DNA of 64,000 bases from Przewalskia tangutica (taxonomy: Eukaryota; Streptophyta; Magnoliopsida; Solanales; Solanaceae), in NCBI GenBank assembly GCA_029844215.1, contig CM056733.1, forward strand, positions 65,935,794 through 65,999,793, in the 5' to 3' direction. The notes beneath the pieces were generated by a model. The model had not been told where the DNA came from. It ran no database searches and was given only the letters and a program-made list of their open reading frames with translations. The translations under genes were made by a program, and so were the position numbers. This document shows, piece by piece, positions 10,516-22,563 of this stretch. Each line of letters opens with the position of its first letter. The first letter of the stretch is position 1.

Positions 10516-10629
10516 CAATCTGATAATAGGATATAATGTTATTAAGTTGACATCTAACTTGATGGTGCATATGGTTACTATTATTGAAACAATTTTTTTT
10601 CTTTTCCTTCTAGTGTTATCTTTAGTAGA

Positions 10630-10836
10630 TTAAGTTTTTTTTTTTTTTTTTTATAACCGTAGTGTCCGTGCCAGCTTGCGCGCACCTCGACTTATTCCAC
10701 GAGATACTTGCTGCAACTGGTACCAATAACTCTGTCCACCAAGGCTTAGACAGATAAGAAAAATCACCTAGTGTCTGTGTCTCAAATGGGATTTGAACTC
10801 CCACTTCATTGCCCACTAGGCCATACCCTTGGGTGC
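10630..10836 (-). mobile_element. tRNA-derived SINE (SolS/TS-like)
   Basis: On the minus strand the element begins CCCAAGGGTATGGCC. It has an A-box-like TGGCCTAGTGGGC and a B-box-like GAGTTCAAATCCC, the bipartite RNA polymerase III promoter of a tRNA-derived SINE. It continues through CACTAGGTGATTTTTCTT and GCGCGCAAGCTGGC, and ends CACTACGGTTATA plus a long A-run (the T-run at 10629-10652 on the + strand). I found no clear target duplication. Confidence 0.7.
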
Positions 10837-11097
10837 CTGTATGGAATTTCACTCTAATGTTTCACTACATAATTCTGTTTCAAGTGTTGGGACTTCTTCA
10901 ATAAGCAACATTTGAAGTTAATTCTTTTTCTTTGTAGGATTTGATTCTATTTAGAGAATCTGCTTCGAACTTTTTAATATCTTACATCACTTACTCTTGG
11001 GTGTATGGAGCATTTGTTTTTGTTGGGTCTACTGATTTCTTCTTACTCAATTATATGCAGTTTCTCAGTTTGTCAACAAATACTAAGGTGGGCTACA

Positions 11098-14000
11098 ATG
11101 ACAACGTCAGGATTAGCTTCTGGTCCCATAAAATACTGTCTCCACCTACCTGTACAATGTCCGGGGTTGCATGAGAAGAGAGTTTCAGCTTCTTTCTTAG
11201 GGAGATCAAGGTACATGCTCTATCAAGTGTGGTTTTGATAAGTTTTACTTTTTCTTGATTGTTTTCATTTACTGTTGTTCATCATGTAGAAGTCATTGTG
11301 CTGGTCCTACACAGAAGTATTGCCCAAGAAGAATGCCGATAGTCAAGTGTGCAATTGAAGCTTCTTTTGGTGGTTCTACAGATGACTCTACTGGTAATTT
11401 TGATGGCTCTTCTTAAATTAGATTCTTTACAATTCGCAGAAGTTATGCCTATAAATTACATGGATGTTGAGATGCATATAGACTCCTTTTCAGAGGTTTT
11501 GATGATTGTGGCTTTTCTTCCTTTTTCTTTTCGACATTCCTTTAGATATCTATTCTATTGAAAGATGTGATGTGAGCAAAATAAGGTGTCCATTGAATTA
11601 TCATCAATGATAAATAAGCACGAGAGGAAGCTGGAACCTTGATAAACAAATCTGTCTTAGATGTGTTTGCCTCTTTTGGTTGCTTTTATTTTTTGGTGGG
11701 TCCATCAAATTTAATCACATCTACAGGTGGCGAAATCAGCCCATAAAAACATGACTCACCCAACCCGCTCAAATTTGGACGGGTTAATGACACCGCCCAT
11801 TTATTAGCCCGGTCTATTTTAAACCAACTCATTTTAGCCCATCTAAAAATTGGATTGATATGTACCCCAAATTGACCATGAGAAACCTTGTCAAAATATT
11901 TTCAAAAAGACATTTTGTTAATTTGTATGTGGGAAAAAATAATTTTATTAGGTACTTGAAAAATTATAGAAGAAAAATAAGGTACTTAAAAAATTATAGA
12001 AGAACAAATGAAGAAACAAAAATTTAGTAAAATTGGGTGGGTTGGGTCATTAACCCACCCATTTATTAACTCAGCCAATTTCGACCTCCTCAAATTTATT
12101 CCAACCCGCCAATTTGACACCCCTAATCACATCTGGTAGCAGATTGAGATGTTGTACACTTATTGCAAGGATGTATCCCCTTAGATGCATTATATCAATA
12201 GATGTAGTAATAATTGGAAGATTCCTAAATATTGAAGATTTCTATACTAGATGACGTTATTCAGAGTTAACATAATTTCCGCAGTTATAGACTGACGCCT
12301 TCAGATAGTGTAATGTGTCACAATAAATGACCTTTTCTCCCCGAGTTGGTTCTCAGAGTTCTTCGGCTGATGTAAATGTCATCAGAAAGAAATATCTGCC
12401 TTTTTTTGTGTGTGCAAAACAAGACATTTCCAATTATAACTTCTTATAGTGTCTACGTGTGAATATGCACAAATTAGCACAGAGTCTGCTATGCTTCTTG
12501 ATTGCCTTTCAATTCAAAATTCCAAGTTCTATATTATTTTGCTCTTGTTGATGTGTTCTCTTCTGTGTGTGTGTTGTTTCTTCAATCGCAGCTATCTTCC
12601 CGAGAATCAATGTAAAGGATCCATATAAACGACTTGGAATTAACAGGGAAGCTTCTGAGGATGAAATTCAAGCTGCTAGGAACTTCCTAATACAAAGATA
12701 TGCTTGTCATAAACCAAGTGTAGATGCAATTGAAGCTGCCCATGATAAAATAATAATGCAGAAATTCTATGATAGAAAGAACCCGAAAATTGACATTAAC
12801 AAGAAAGTCAGGGAAATAAAACAATCTCGTGCTGTGCAGACTGTCACTAGCAGGTTTAGGACACCAGCTACTACAAAGTTCATCGTGAAAACTTCCATTG
12901 CTTTCATAGTCCTTGGAGCTCTCACGGTTCTCTTTCCTACTGAAGAAGGTCCAACCCTTCAAGTCCTCATTTCCCTGATCACCGCAGTATATTTCATTCA
13001 TGATCGGTTAAAGAGCAAACTTCGAGCTTTTCTATATGGGTATGCTTTTTTAATTGTCCTCTGACCTATAACTGTTTTGTCTTTTTAATAAGGTCATTAT
13101 TATCTGCACAATTGACTTTAATACTTCATGACTGACAAAGAAAACTAACTTGAGACCTATTTAAATGGACACAAATTTTGCCTTGATGGTGTATAGCTTA
13201 CTAAAGCAACAACAACATACCCATTAAAATTCTATCACGTGGGGTCTGGGGAGGGTAGAGTGTACACAGACCTAACCTCTACCTTGGTAGGTAGAGCGGC
13301 TGTTTCCGGGAGACCCTCAGCTCAAGACCTGCGTAATCACAATCAAAGCAAACGTTGCATAGCAAGATAAACAGTCAGAGACAATAAATTAAAGCTGTAT
13401 GAACATGCTGGTAACAAAAATCGAATACGCCATGGTAGCTTATTCTGCCAAAAGAAAGCAGTAGCTAACGCAAATAAATAATATAAACAAAGTACACTAT
13501 CGGACACATAGCCGCAGAGATCAACTACATGGAATATAAAGCAACACTTCCTCTGTAAGTGTGATGAGTTAATCGGGCCTACCTTGCTCACACTACAACT
13601 ATCTTTTTGTGGGCGTGAGTAGGACTACGCTCGACTATCTACTACCCTTCAACCCTAATCCGTGTCCTCCACAAACTCCTATCTAAGGTCATGTCCTCAG
13701 TAAGTCGCACATGCGCCATATCCCGTCTAATCACCTCTTCCCAATACTTCTTCGCCCTACCTCTACCCCTTCTGAACCCGTCCATAACCAACCTCTCACA
13801 CCTCCGCACTGGGGCATTTGTGTCTCTCCTCTGCACATGCCCGAACCATCTCAACCTCACTTCCCGCATCTTATCCTCCACCGAGGCCACTCCCAGTCTG
13901 TCCCGGATATCATCATTTCTAATTCTATCCCTCCTTGTATGCCCACACATCCATCTCAGCATCCTCATCTCCGCAACTTTCATCTTTTGGATGTGCGAAG

Positions 14001-14393
14001 TCGGCCAACACTCCGTCCCATACAACATAGTCGGTCTGACGACCGCCCTATAAAACATGCCTTTAAGCTAGCTTAGTAAAGCACTTGCTCAAAATTAGTT
14101 GTAGACGCTAAAGTTAGTCATGGAATTAAGTCTTTATGTTTTTGAATTCGTAGACTTCTTCCATATATTAACCTTCCTATTTGATCGTCAAGGTGTTCTC
14201 ATTTTTATTGCTAAATTGTATCTGGATTATATTGTGGTGCAGAGCTGGTGCTTTTATTTTCTCTTGGCTTTTAGGGACATTCTTGATGGTGTCTGTGGTT
14301 CCTCCCATACTTAAAGGGCCAAGGAGTTTGGAGGTGACAACTTCATTGATTACGTATGTACTTTTGTGGGTTTCTTCTACTTACCTCATATAG
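11098..14393 (+). CDS. CPP1/CDF1-like (DUF3353) chloroplast membrane protein, 4 exons
   Basis: Coding exons are 11098-11210, 11290-11393, 12592-13039 and 14243-14393, all with GT-AG borders and matching phases, giving 271 aa. Residues 1 to about 65 are rich in Ser, Arg and Lys and look like a chloroplast transit peptide. Residues 82-140 form the J-like domain (DPYKRLGINREASEDEI...) but carry HKP where a true DnaJ has HPD. Four hydrophobic segments follow, at about 166-187, 194-208, 223-245 and 253-271. This is the layout of the CPP1 family: CPP1 is a thylakoid/envelope co-chaperone-like protein that protects protochlorophyllide oxidoreductase. Which paralogue this is cannot be settled from sequence alone. 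The start codon is the first ATG of an exon that may begin at the acceptor ending 11060, implying a spliced 5' UTR. Introns 2 and 3 carry a MITE and an RTE LINE. The coding sequence is intact. Confidence 0.85.
11722..12125. mobile_element. hAT-type MITE in intron 2 of the CPP1-like gene
   Basis: The 404-bp element starts TACAGGTGGCGAAAT and ends TTTGACACCCCTA, imperfect inverted termini of the plant TAGGGGTGNCAAA class. It is flanked on both sides by ATCACATC (11714-11721 and 12126-12133), the 8-bp duplication typical of hAT elements. The sub-terminal regions, rich in ACCCGCC and GGGTGGGTTGGGT words, are also inverted. It has no coding capacity. Confidence 0.85.
13207..14069 (-). mobile_element. 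5'-truncated RTE LINE in intron 3 of the CPP1-like gene
   Basis: On the minus strand an uninterrupted 138-residue frame (14058-13642) encodes the C-terminal end of an RTE reverse transcriptase (LYGTECWPTSHIQKMKVAEM, MLRWMCGHTRRDRIRN, RLRWFGHVQRR). A 3' UTR and the TTG-rich tail reaching 13207 follow. AGCTTACTAAAG (13195-13206) and AGCTTAGTAAAG (14070-14081) flank it as the target duplication, with one mismatch. It lies opposite to the host gene and stays within the intron, so splicing need not be harmed. Confidence 0.9.
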
Positions 14394-15339
14394 AACGGGT
14401 TCATCATCTCAATTTTGTTAGAGAAGTACCTTAGTTCCTCAAATACTAAACGGGCGGAAGAAATTGAAACTCAGGCCAAGTGCCATGATTGTTGGCAACA
14501 GCTTGTATTACTAAGATCTAGTGAAGATTTTGATATTGTAGATTTATGGAATGAAACTTTCTTCTTTGCTTAGGCACTGGTGATTATTCAGACTAAATGC
14601 TACTTATTCCGAGGCCTAAGAGTATCCTTAGGATTGCTGTTCTTGCTAAATGTTTGGTGCTGTTCACTTGCCATTTGAGTGTTTTGTTATTTATTTTGAA
14701 AACTTTATCACTTGACCATGAATTAGCTAATTCCTTAACTTGTGACTTGCTCCAAGAAAAAACCTTGGTTTAGCTTAACCAATTTCTTTTTTCTTTTTTC
14801 TTTTTTGGCTTAGTGTGAACACCTTGTGCACGTGTGGCTTGTCCCGACACACACACACACGTATATATATATATGTATGTTTTGAACAATCAAAAAAGAA
14901 TATACACCTGTTTTTCACTTCTGATATAACATTGATTTATACACTTAAATGTTGTGGTTGTGCAAGAATTGCAATCTCCTTCTGTGATGGGTGTGCATAA
15001 GCACAATCTCGGCTCTAGCAGTTGAGGAAGAAACAACGAAGAGAAAATATGGTTACAACTGTAGTCTAGTCACTAGTGGTCCTTTGTCATGGGATGTGTT
15101 GAGTGGCTCCAGAGTGGTGACATTATTTCTGGAAAAAAAAAATCATGGGCCATTATTGAATTCTAGCCGCTAACCTGACACTTGTTTGATGTGATGTATG
15201 TGCTCACCTTTTCTTGATTAGAATGTGTGGAGTATGGTCGATCTTTGGGGCACACCACCTTGAACCAACGATAGTTGATTCAAGTTTTGAGAATGGAGAA
15301 TTTTGAAGGAAAATCGTTTTATGCCTTTACCTTCTTGGT
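14394..15339. other. 3' region of the CPP1-like gene and intergenic DNA
   Basis: The 3' UTR presumably lies in the first few hundred bases. A compound microsatellite of CA and TA dinucleotides occupies 14849-14877. No other gene or element end was recognised. Confidence 0.5.
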
Positions 15340-15740
15340 GGCCTACTCAATACGAATTCGAATTAGTTAGATCAACGAGCTTCAAATATCGGATGATTAA
15401 GCAAAGAAAAAGGAAAAAGGACATCTTTTGGCATGAATAAGTATGAAATAGGTACTTTACCCCCTTAGTTGAGGTTTCTTCTTTAAATAAAGGAGGGCCC
15501 TTTGTGCGCAGCGTAGTACTGGTTTAACCTTTGAAATCAATTGAGTCATCATGATTTACCTCCTTCACAGACTTGTAGGACCGGGGTGTGGGGGCTCCTG
15601 GGGTGGAAGATTCCACCTTTTTGGAGCAATGAAATAGGTACTTTACCCCCTTAGTTGCCCCCCTGCGTGAATTCAAATAAGTTAGACTAGTGAGCTTCAG
15701 ATATTGGATGATTAAACGGGGAAAAATATTATTCTGGCCA
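15340..15740. repeat. Imperfect direct duplication flanking a possible SINE
   Basis: Segments near 15345-15475 and 15628-15725 share ATGAAATAGGTACTTTACCC, a GAATTCNAATNAGTTAGA block and GAGCTTCARATATYGGATGAT. Between them, 15490-15627 holds GTGCGCAGCGTAGTACTGG and a GACCGGGGTGTGGGGGCTCC block that resemble a solanaceous short repeat. A minus-strand frame of 124 residues across it has no recognisable protein features and is probably chance. Confidence 0.4.
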
Positions 15741-16372
15741 GCATTAAATGTCACATCGTGAGCTTTCTCCCAATACCTGTCACCTAGTATTTTTCTTTTT
15801 TGCCAGATGTTACTAGCAAAAGAGGAATAAATTCTCTGTAAGGTTGTTAATCTTCCTCTTCGAATGAAACAAAGATTGAGCCACTTACAATCGACCACCC
15901 ATTTTTCTGAAAAAGATAAAAGCTAGTATAATTATAAACCACGATAAAATTTATGGTAGCATTGGTTTTACATGTTCTCCTGGTCTTGACTTGATAGAAC
16001 CCAAATTTGACTGGAAAAGACAAAAAGATTACAGTCTTGCAAAAGCAACACCACTTAAGTCTACCGAGAGAAGAAACTCCATATCCTTGAGCTCATTTCT
16101 CCGGATTATTATATCTTCATAATGCCCCTTTCATTTGTTAGAAACTCGGCACATTGGTTCGCCTCTCTACAAATGTGTTCAACAGAGCCCGTATTAACAT
16201 TCAACAAATATCTTCAATAATCGCCATAAGATGATGATGTTGTATGTTCTCATCCTTAATAAGCTTGACAGTAAGTAGACAGTCTCTGTTTTCACTTCTA
16301 CTTTTTGATATCCCATTAATTTAGCTACGATTAGCCCTTTCTTTATGGTTCATAATTCTGTAACGAGGCTTG
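15741..16372. other. Intergenic DNA, nothing recognised
   Basis: Mixed-composition sequence without open frames or repeat ends up to the Copia LTR. Confidence 0.5.
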
Positions 16373-17286
16373 CGTTAGTAAAATACGGGACAATATTGAT
16401 AAGAACAAATAAAATAGTAAAAAACAACTTATCGAATCACGGTCGTGACAAGCCACTGCCTTGAAAGCGATTTCGGATTGATTCCGATGCAAATCGTTTA
16501 GCCCGGTCGCTCTCTAAGGTTCCACAACACTTCTGAACACTTGCACTAGTGGCCGGAAGTTTGGAGTTTGCACAAAGTAATTTTTTCAGAAAACAGAAGG
16601 AATAAGAACTCTAAAGAAGAAGAAGATATAATTTTCTGTGTGTCAATAACTTGTGTCAATAACTGAAGTCTCTACCGGTATATATATAGGTAGATGTCAA
16701 GGTCTCGGTAGTAATGGCTGAATTATGAAACGTCTCTAACGTTCCGAGAATAAAGAATGAATCTGAAACGTCTCCCAACATTCAGAGAAATAAAGATCAC
16801 TTGCAATAATTAATTTTGAAGTAATGAGCTTTGACAGGTACTAGGACAATTGTAGTTCCGGAAGAATAAGTCTTGACCAGTACTAACAACTGACTCTGAA
16901 GCTAGAAGACCTACGTCCGTATATGAGAACTATGTCCAGACTTTAATCCGAAAGCATAAATTAAGATAATTTTGGATAAGCTAAAAAATAGCAAAATAAT
17001 ACCAGAATTGAATTAGGCCTCACGTATACCTCACACATAGGGGGGGGGGGGGGAATCAACATGTTTTGCCTACGAATCCCAACTTTCATGTGTGCGAGGC
17101 TACTCTCTTTTCCCAACTCTTTACAAGCCTAATAAAACACATTTTAATATAAAGTGGAAGAGACAACTTTCCACCACCAATGTAGTACAAAGTGCATTTT
17201 AGTCAAGAAAGAGAATGAAAAGAGAATCTTTGGCTTTGCATTATTTAGAATATATGAGTATAGAAAATGGGATAGTAACTCTTACA
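16373..17286 (-). repeat. 3' LTR of the minus-strand Copia
   Basis: On the minus strand it starts TGTAAGAGTT after the polypurine tract and ends CTAACG (CTAACA in the partner LTR). It includes a segment of about 130 bases (roughly 16890-17020) absent from the 5' LTR, and a 13-base G-run at 17041-17053. Confidence 0.8.
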
Positions 17287-17487
17287 ATCCCCCACTAATG
17301 CAAAGGTAAAGAATAGAAATGAATTTTGGGCAATAGGAAGGAACATGTACTTAAGTGTTAGTATCTTTCGATTTGAATTAACACATAGTGAAATGAGACA
17401 ACAATAAATATCCAAAAAGTGAAGTACTCTTGAACTAATTTGACATAAGTTGAGACCCCTACAACACATACTATATTATTTAATTTA

Positions 17488-18628
17488 GGAAAAAGAGTTA
17501 GATTTGCCCTCCAACTTTCGATTAAGGATCAGATTTGCCATATGTTAAAGTATGGGGTCAAATATACCCTTCACGTTATCAAAGTTATCACATATGCCCT
17601 CTGTTGGATGGAAATTCCATGTGGATGCCATGTTGGCTCCACGTGGACGACACGTCGGATCCACGTGGAAGGTGGGACCCACACCAAACCTCACCCCACT
17701 TCTTCTACTCCCTCCGTTCTACGTCTGCTGCTCGCGAGGAGCTCCAACTCCGGTGAACAGGTGAAGCCACCCTTCACCCCACTAATATAGCAAAGTGAAA
17801 AGGAACAACCTGTTAATACCATCACATAGCGGATCTTACAAATATTGGAAGGATGTAAAGACAGTTGCAAATGAAACGCATTGTGCATTCTTCTTTGATA
17901 ATACCACCAGATTTTTTGTCAAAATCAGAATATCAGAAAACAGAAATGAAACGCAAAAAAAATGTAACTACTACTATATTAGATCTGATCTTGAGAACGA
18001 GCCGCCGCCCTTCACCCCACTACCCAATACAGATCTACTTTCCATCATCGACGAGCCCCCGTCGCCGTTAGCATTGTCGACGAAACTTGTTGGAGTTTTT
18101 GCTGAGTTATCTAGGAACTTTACAGATCTGATTTTAAAACCTTCATACCGCACATTATTTGGTTTATGGTGTGGTTGTGCTGGTATAGTGATAGTGGTGT
18201 ACACAATGGGGGTGGTCGACGGTGGTTGTTGGAGGTCGAAGTGGTGGTAAATGGGTTGTTTAGTTGTTGAAGCAGTGGGGTGGCGGTGTGGTGTGGTAAC
18301 AGTGGTTTGGGTAGTAGGGTGAAGGGCGGCGGCTCGTCGACGATGACGGTGGTTGGCTGCTCCGGTTCACCAGAGCTGGAGCTCCTCGCCGGAGCAGCGG
18401 CAGACATAGAATGGAGGGAGTAGAAGAAATGGGGTGAGGTTTGGTGTGGGTCCCACCCTCCACGTGGATCTGACGTGACATCCATGTGGATCCATATGAG
18501 ATTTCCGTCCAACAGAGGGCATATGTGACAACTTTGCTAACGTGGAGGGTATATTTGACCCCATACTTTAACGGAGGGCAAATCTAATCCTTAATCGAAA
18601 GTTGGAGGGCAAATCTGACCCTTTTTCC
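17488..18628. mobile_element. Mutator-like foldback element with about 300-bp inverted repeats
   Basis: Both ends read GGAAAAAGNGTNAGATTTGC inward, and the inverted arms run about 17488-17785 and 18317-18628. The arms share a TCACATATGCCCTCTGTTGG-like block and a GGTGGGACCCACACCAAACC-like block. TTTAATTTA (17479-17487) and TTTACTTTA (18629-18637) flank it, fitting the 9-bp duplication of Mutator-like elements with one mismatch. The 530-bp centre has no transposase. The element is non-autonomous and lies between the RNase H region and the 3' LTR of the host Copia. Confidence 0.9.
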
Positions 18629-18895
18629 TTTACTTTATGCAAACTCTGCGATACTAACAAAGTGTGTTTTTGGTCATGCACACATACCTTGAGTCTAATT
18701 AGGCTCTAAAAATACGTCCTAAGTCTTTCATAAAAGGCGATCACACCTTTACACTAACGTATCCATCAAATCTATCTCATAGACCACCTTAAGGTTATGG
18801 AATCATTAAGAGAAAATAAGCTCAACCTTATAAACACTACCACACGCCATATGGATATAAGATACAGTGTATGTTGACGACCTATATGGCTTCGT

Positions 18896-21800
18896 TTGAT
18901 CATAAATGGGTATTCACCGCATTACCTCTCTATAGGCTTTAGCCTCATCCCTCTCGACGTTTCAAGCATCATCTTCCTTGTTAAACCCCTGATTAAAGTA
19001 TCCGTCAAATTTCTTTCGGACTTTACATATTTCAAGGAAATAACACCATGCTTCAACAATTGTTTAGCCACACCATGTCTGATGCAAATATGTCTCATTT
19101 TACCATTGTATACAATGTTCTTTACAATCCCAATTGCTGCCTGTGAATCACAATTTAAGTAGACTGGAGAAGTTCATCTTCCCCATGAAGATCTGCCAAA
19201 ATGTTTCTCAACCACTTAGCTTCTTGCCCTGCCAGTTCAAGAGCAATAAATTTAGATTTCATGGTAGAACGTGCTATACAAGTCTGTTTGAAAGACTTTC
19301 ACGAAATAGCACCTGCTCCCAAAGTAAACACATAGCCACTGATGGAGCTAATTTCATTAATGTCAGTTACCCAGTTTGCATCACAAAACCTTTTAAAACA
19401 ACATAAAATTTATTAAAATGCAAACACCAGTCCATAGTACCTCTCAAGTACCTTAACAAACTATGAAGAACAATCCAATGTTCACTACTTAGACTATGTG
19501 TATATTTACTCAATCTACTAACAACATAAACAATATCAGACCGAGTATAGTTCATGAGAAATATTACACTTTCAATTATTTTAGCATCTTCAGTTTGTGA
19601 AACACTAGTTTCTTTATTCTTTCTCAAGTGTATATTAGGATCATAAGAAGTTCTCACTGGAGCAAGATTCAAACAATCAAACTTTTTCAACATCTTCTCA
19701 ATGTAATGAGACTGACACAAAGAAAAGTCATTAACAATTCTTTTGATTTTAATTCCTAAAATCACATCTGCTTCTCCAAGGTCTTTTACTTCAAACTTAG
19801 AAGATAAAAAATTCATAGTTTCATTTACAACATTCACATTAGGACCAAAGATTAACATGTCATCCACATATGAACATATAATCACACAACTTGATCCTAT
19901 AATTTTAGAATAAATACAGGTGTATGAAGCATTAACAACAAAATCATCATCCATTAATGTGTCGTTAAATATTTTATACCACTGCTTAGGTGCCTGTTTT
20001 AAATCATACAAGGACTTACTCAACTTGCATACTTTATCTTCCTGTCCTGATACCACAAAGCCCCAGGGTAACGCCTGGCCTGCCTTCGCCTCTTGGGGGG
20101 AGCCTGTCACACCTGGCTTGCCAAGTGTGGTTTAACTGACTGACGTGGTTTGCAGGCTATTGCGTCAGTCCGGGGTTTACCCTGTGCGCACTCGAAAGAG
20201 CAGCGGCTGCGGGTTCCTTCGTCAACAAAAAAAAAAAAAAAAAAAAGTTGTTTTAACATCCATTTGGTGTACCACTAAACTATGAATAGCGGCTAAAGAA
20301 ATAAGAGTTCCAATGGTCGCAATTTTAGTCACATAAGAATAAGTATCAAAGTAATCAACACCTTTCTTTTGGTTAAAACTCCTAATCATAAGTCTAGCCT
20401 TATATTTATCAATTGTACCATCAGGTCTTAATTTCTTCTTAAATATCCACTTGCTACTTATGAATTTGGAACCTTTAGGTAAATCTTGCAAGTCCCAAGT
20501 ATGATTAGAAACTATAAAACTAATTCACTTTTAATGGCTTATTTCCAAAATATAGCATCTATTGACTTCATTGCTTCACCATAAGTCTTATGGTCTTCTT
20601 CCATTAAGTAAATAGACACTAATTCATAACTAAAATATCAATATCATAATTCTCAATAAAAAATGCAGTGGTAAAATCAAGACCAAAGCTAGTTTCAATT
20701 CTACGTTTTTACTTATTCTAAGTTTAATTTCATGCTTATTATCAACAACATTAGAAGAAGGCACAACATGAGAATTAACAGGCACAAATGTAGAAATATT
20801 ATTTTGCATATCACTAGACACATCATTTTTCAAAGAAAAAACATGTTAAAAAATTCTGCATCTCTAGATTCACAAATAGAATAATCATTCAAAGACATAA
20901 ATCTATAAGAAATACTATTTTGAGCATAACCAATAAAGATAGTGTCAAAAGTCTTAGATCCTACATTTACCCGTTTGAAATCAGGTAGACCAACCTTAGC
21001 AAACTCCCCCACACTTTCAGAAATTTCAAGTTAGGGGGAAAACCTTTCCACAACTCATATGAAGTCTTATTTAACTTTTTATGAGAGATTCTATTAAGAA
21101 TATAACATGCAGCTAAAATAGCTTCCTCCCACATATTATCATATAGACCCGAACCTAAAAGCATAAAGTTCATCATTTCCTTAAGTGTTCGTTTTTTTGT
21201 GTTTAGCTACACCATTTTGTTGGGGAGTATAGGGAGCGCTAACCTCATGTATAATACCATTCTTCTCACAAAAAGCCTCTAGAGTATTAGTACTATATCC
21301 ACCACCCCTATTCAGATCTAAGTCTCTTAATTTTTCTATCTAATTAATTTTCTACTTCTGCTTTGAAATTTAAAAATATGCTTTCAGCCTCGTCTTTAGA
21401 CTTAAGAAGATATACCTTAGTGTATCTAGAAAAGTCATCAACAAAAGTATATAATACTTCTTTTCACCTTTACTAACAGTCATCTTGAAATCAACTAAGT
21501 TTGAATGTACTAGTTCAAACAATTCTGTTTTTCTACTAGTAACAGACTTAAAAGATTTCTTAGCATGCTTTGCTTCTACACACACATGACACTTAGAAAA
21601 TTCATCAACTTTTATCGCATGAATTAATTTAGTTTTTAAAGTCTTTTAATAGAAGCAATATTAACATGACCTAATCTACCATGCCATAAATCAACAGACT
21701 CTAACAATATAAGCAGAACTGAAAACTTTATTATTGATAGTATCTTGAACAATGTTCAATACAAATAAATCTCCACTAAGACATTCCTTCCCAACAAAGT

Positions 21801-22545
21801 CTCCTCCGCAAGAAATAATAATTTTATCAGCTTCAAAAATAAATTTAAGGTCGACTTTATTGAGAAATGCTCCAGTAACTAAGTTTCTACGAAGGATGGT
21901 ACATATAGAACATTGTTCAAGGCTAAAGTTTTTCCAGAGGTTAACTTAAGAAATATTTTTCATATTTTTCCTTTACCCATAACATTCAAGCAGAACATTA
22001 GCCTGAAAAATCTCACACATCTTCATGCCCTCGGTAAGAACATCAACGGTCAAGTTCTCGTACTCGTACTCGTGAACATGTTCCATGATTGGTTTAATGT
22101 CAACAATTTGAAAAACTTAATTCATTGGCCAACAACATACTTCTTTTTTCGTGCACCATCAACACCATATTTTTTTTTTCAAACTGTCTCAAATTTCCTT
22201 AGCAGATTTATTAGTAACAAATAAATCAAATAAAGGGTTAGATATATGGTTCAGCAAATGTACTCTAACAATTTCGTTATTCTTTTCAAATTTATTTTTA
22301 GCAGCAGCATCAAAAAACCACAGCACCAGTAGTACTACCGGTAGCAGTACGACTATCGGTAATAACAGAACTACTGGTGATGTTAGAAACATTATTAGCA
22401 ACAATTGATTTGTCATAATCAACTTCTAATTGATCAAAGAAAATCAAAAGTTTTGAGACCATCGTTTAAAATTGTTTTCGTCTAAAGACTCAAGTTTTGA
22501 TAAATCTGAAAGAATTTTGTTCAAAGAAACAACCATCTTATCTTT
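18896..22545 (-). pseudogene. Copia gag-pol of the minus-strand element, inactivated
   Basis: Reading leftwards: a gag start near 22532 (MVVSLNKILSDLSK), then LLIFFDQLEVDYD and GVDGARKKKYVVGQW (22460-22100). Integrase and GAG-pre-integrase remnants lie at 21600-20830 (CVEAKHAKKSF, ELWKGFPPNLKFLKVWGS). RT lies at 20491-20240 (SKWIFKKKLRPDGTIDKYKA, HQMDVKTTF) and 20060-19367 (KSLYDLKQAPKQWY), with an intact YVDDM at 19856-19870. RNase H remnants (GYVFTLGAGAISW, STMKSKFIALELAGQEAKWL) continue to about 18900. Stops and frameshifts separate most segments. A SINE has replaced about 15 codons between the two RT halves. Confidence 0.85.
20069..20243 (+). mobile_element. SINE inserted in the Copia RT region
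   Basis: A G+C-rich segment of about 175 bases interrupts the minus-strand RT frame and ends in a 21-base A-run (20226-20246). Its 3' half (GGTTTGCAGGCTATTG, GGTTTACCCTGTGCGCAC, GCGGGTTCCTTCGTCA) matches those at 3108-3195 and 27088-27155. The left border is set by loss of the Copia reading frame and is good only to a few bases. Confidence 0.7.
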
Positions 22546-22563
22546 ATAAAATCGCTTTCAAAT

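Noticed and set aside
13691..14076. Two plus-strand frames of about 120 residues
   Set aside because: Antisense of the RTE C-terminal coding region, which matches the known family on the minus strand.
15524..15898. Minus-strand frame of 124 residues
   Set aside because: It spans a duplicated repeat segment and has no recognisable domain or splice context.
17795..18512. Frames of 130-151 residues on both strands
   Set aside because: They sit in the centre and inverted arm of the Mutator-like foldback element, with no transposase motifs.
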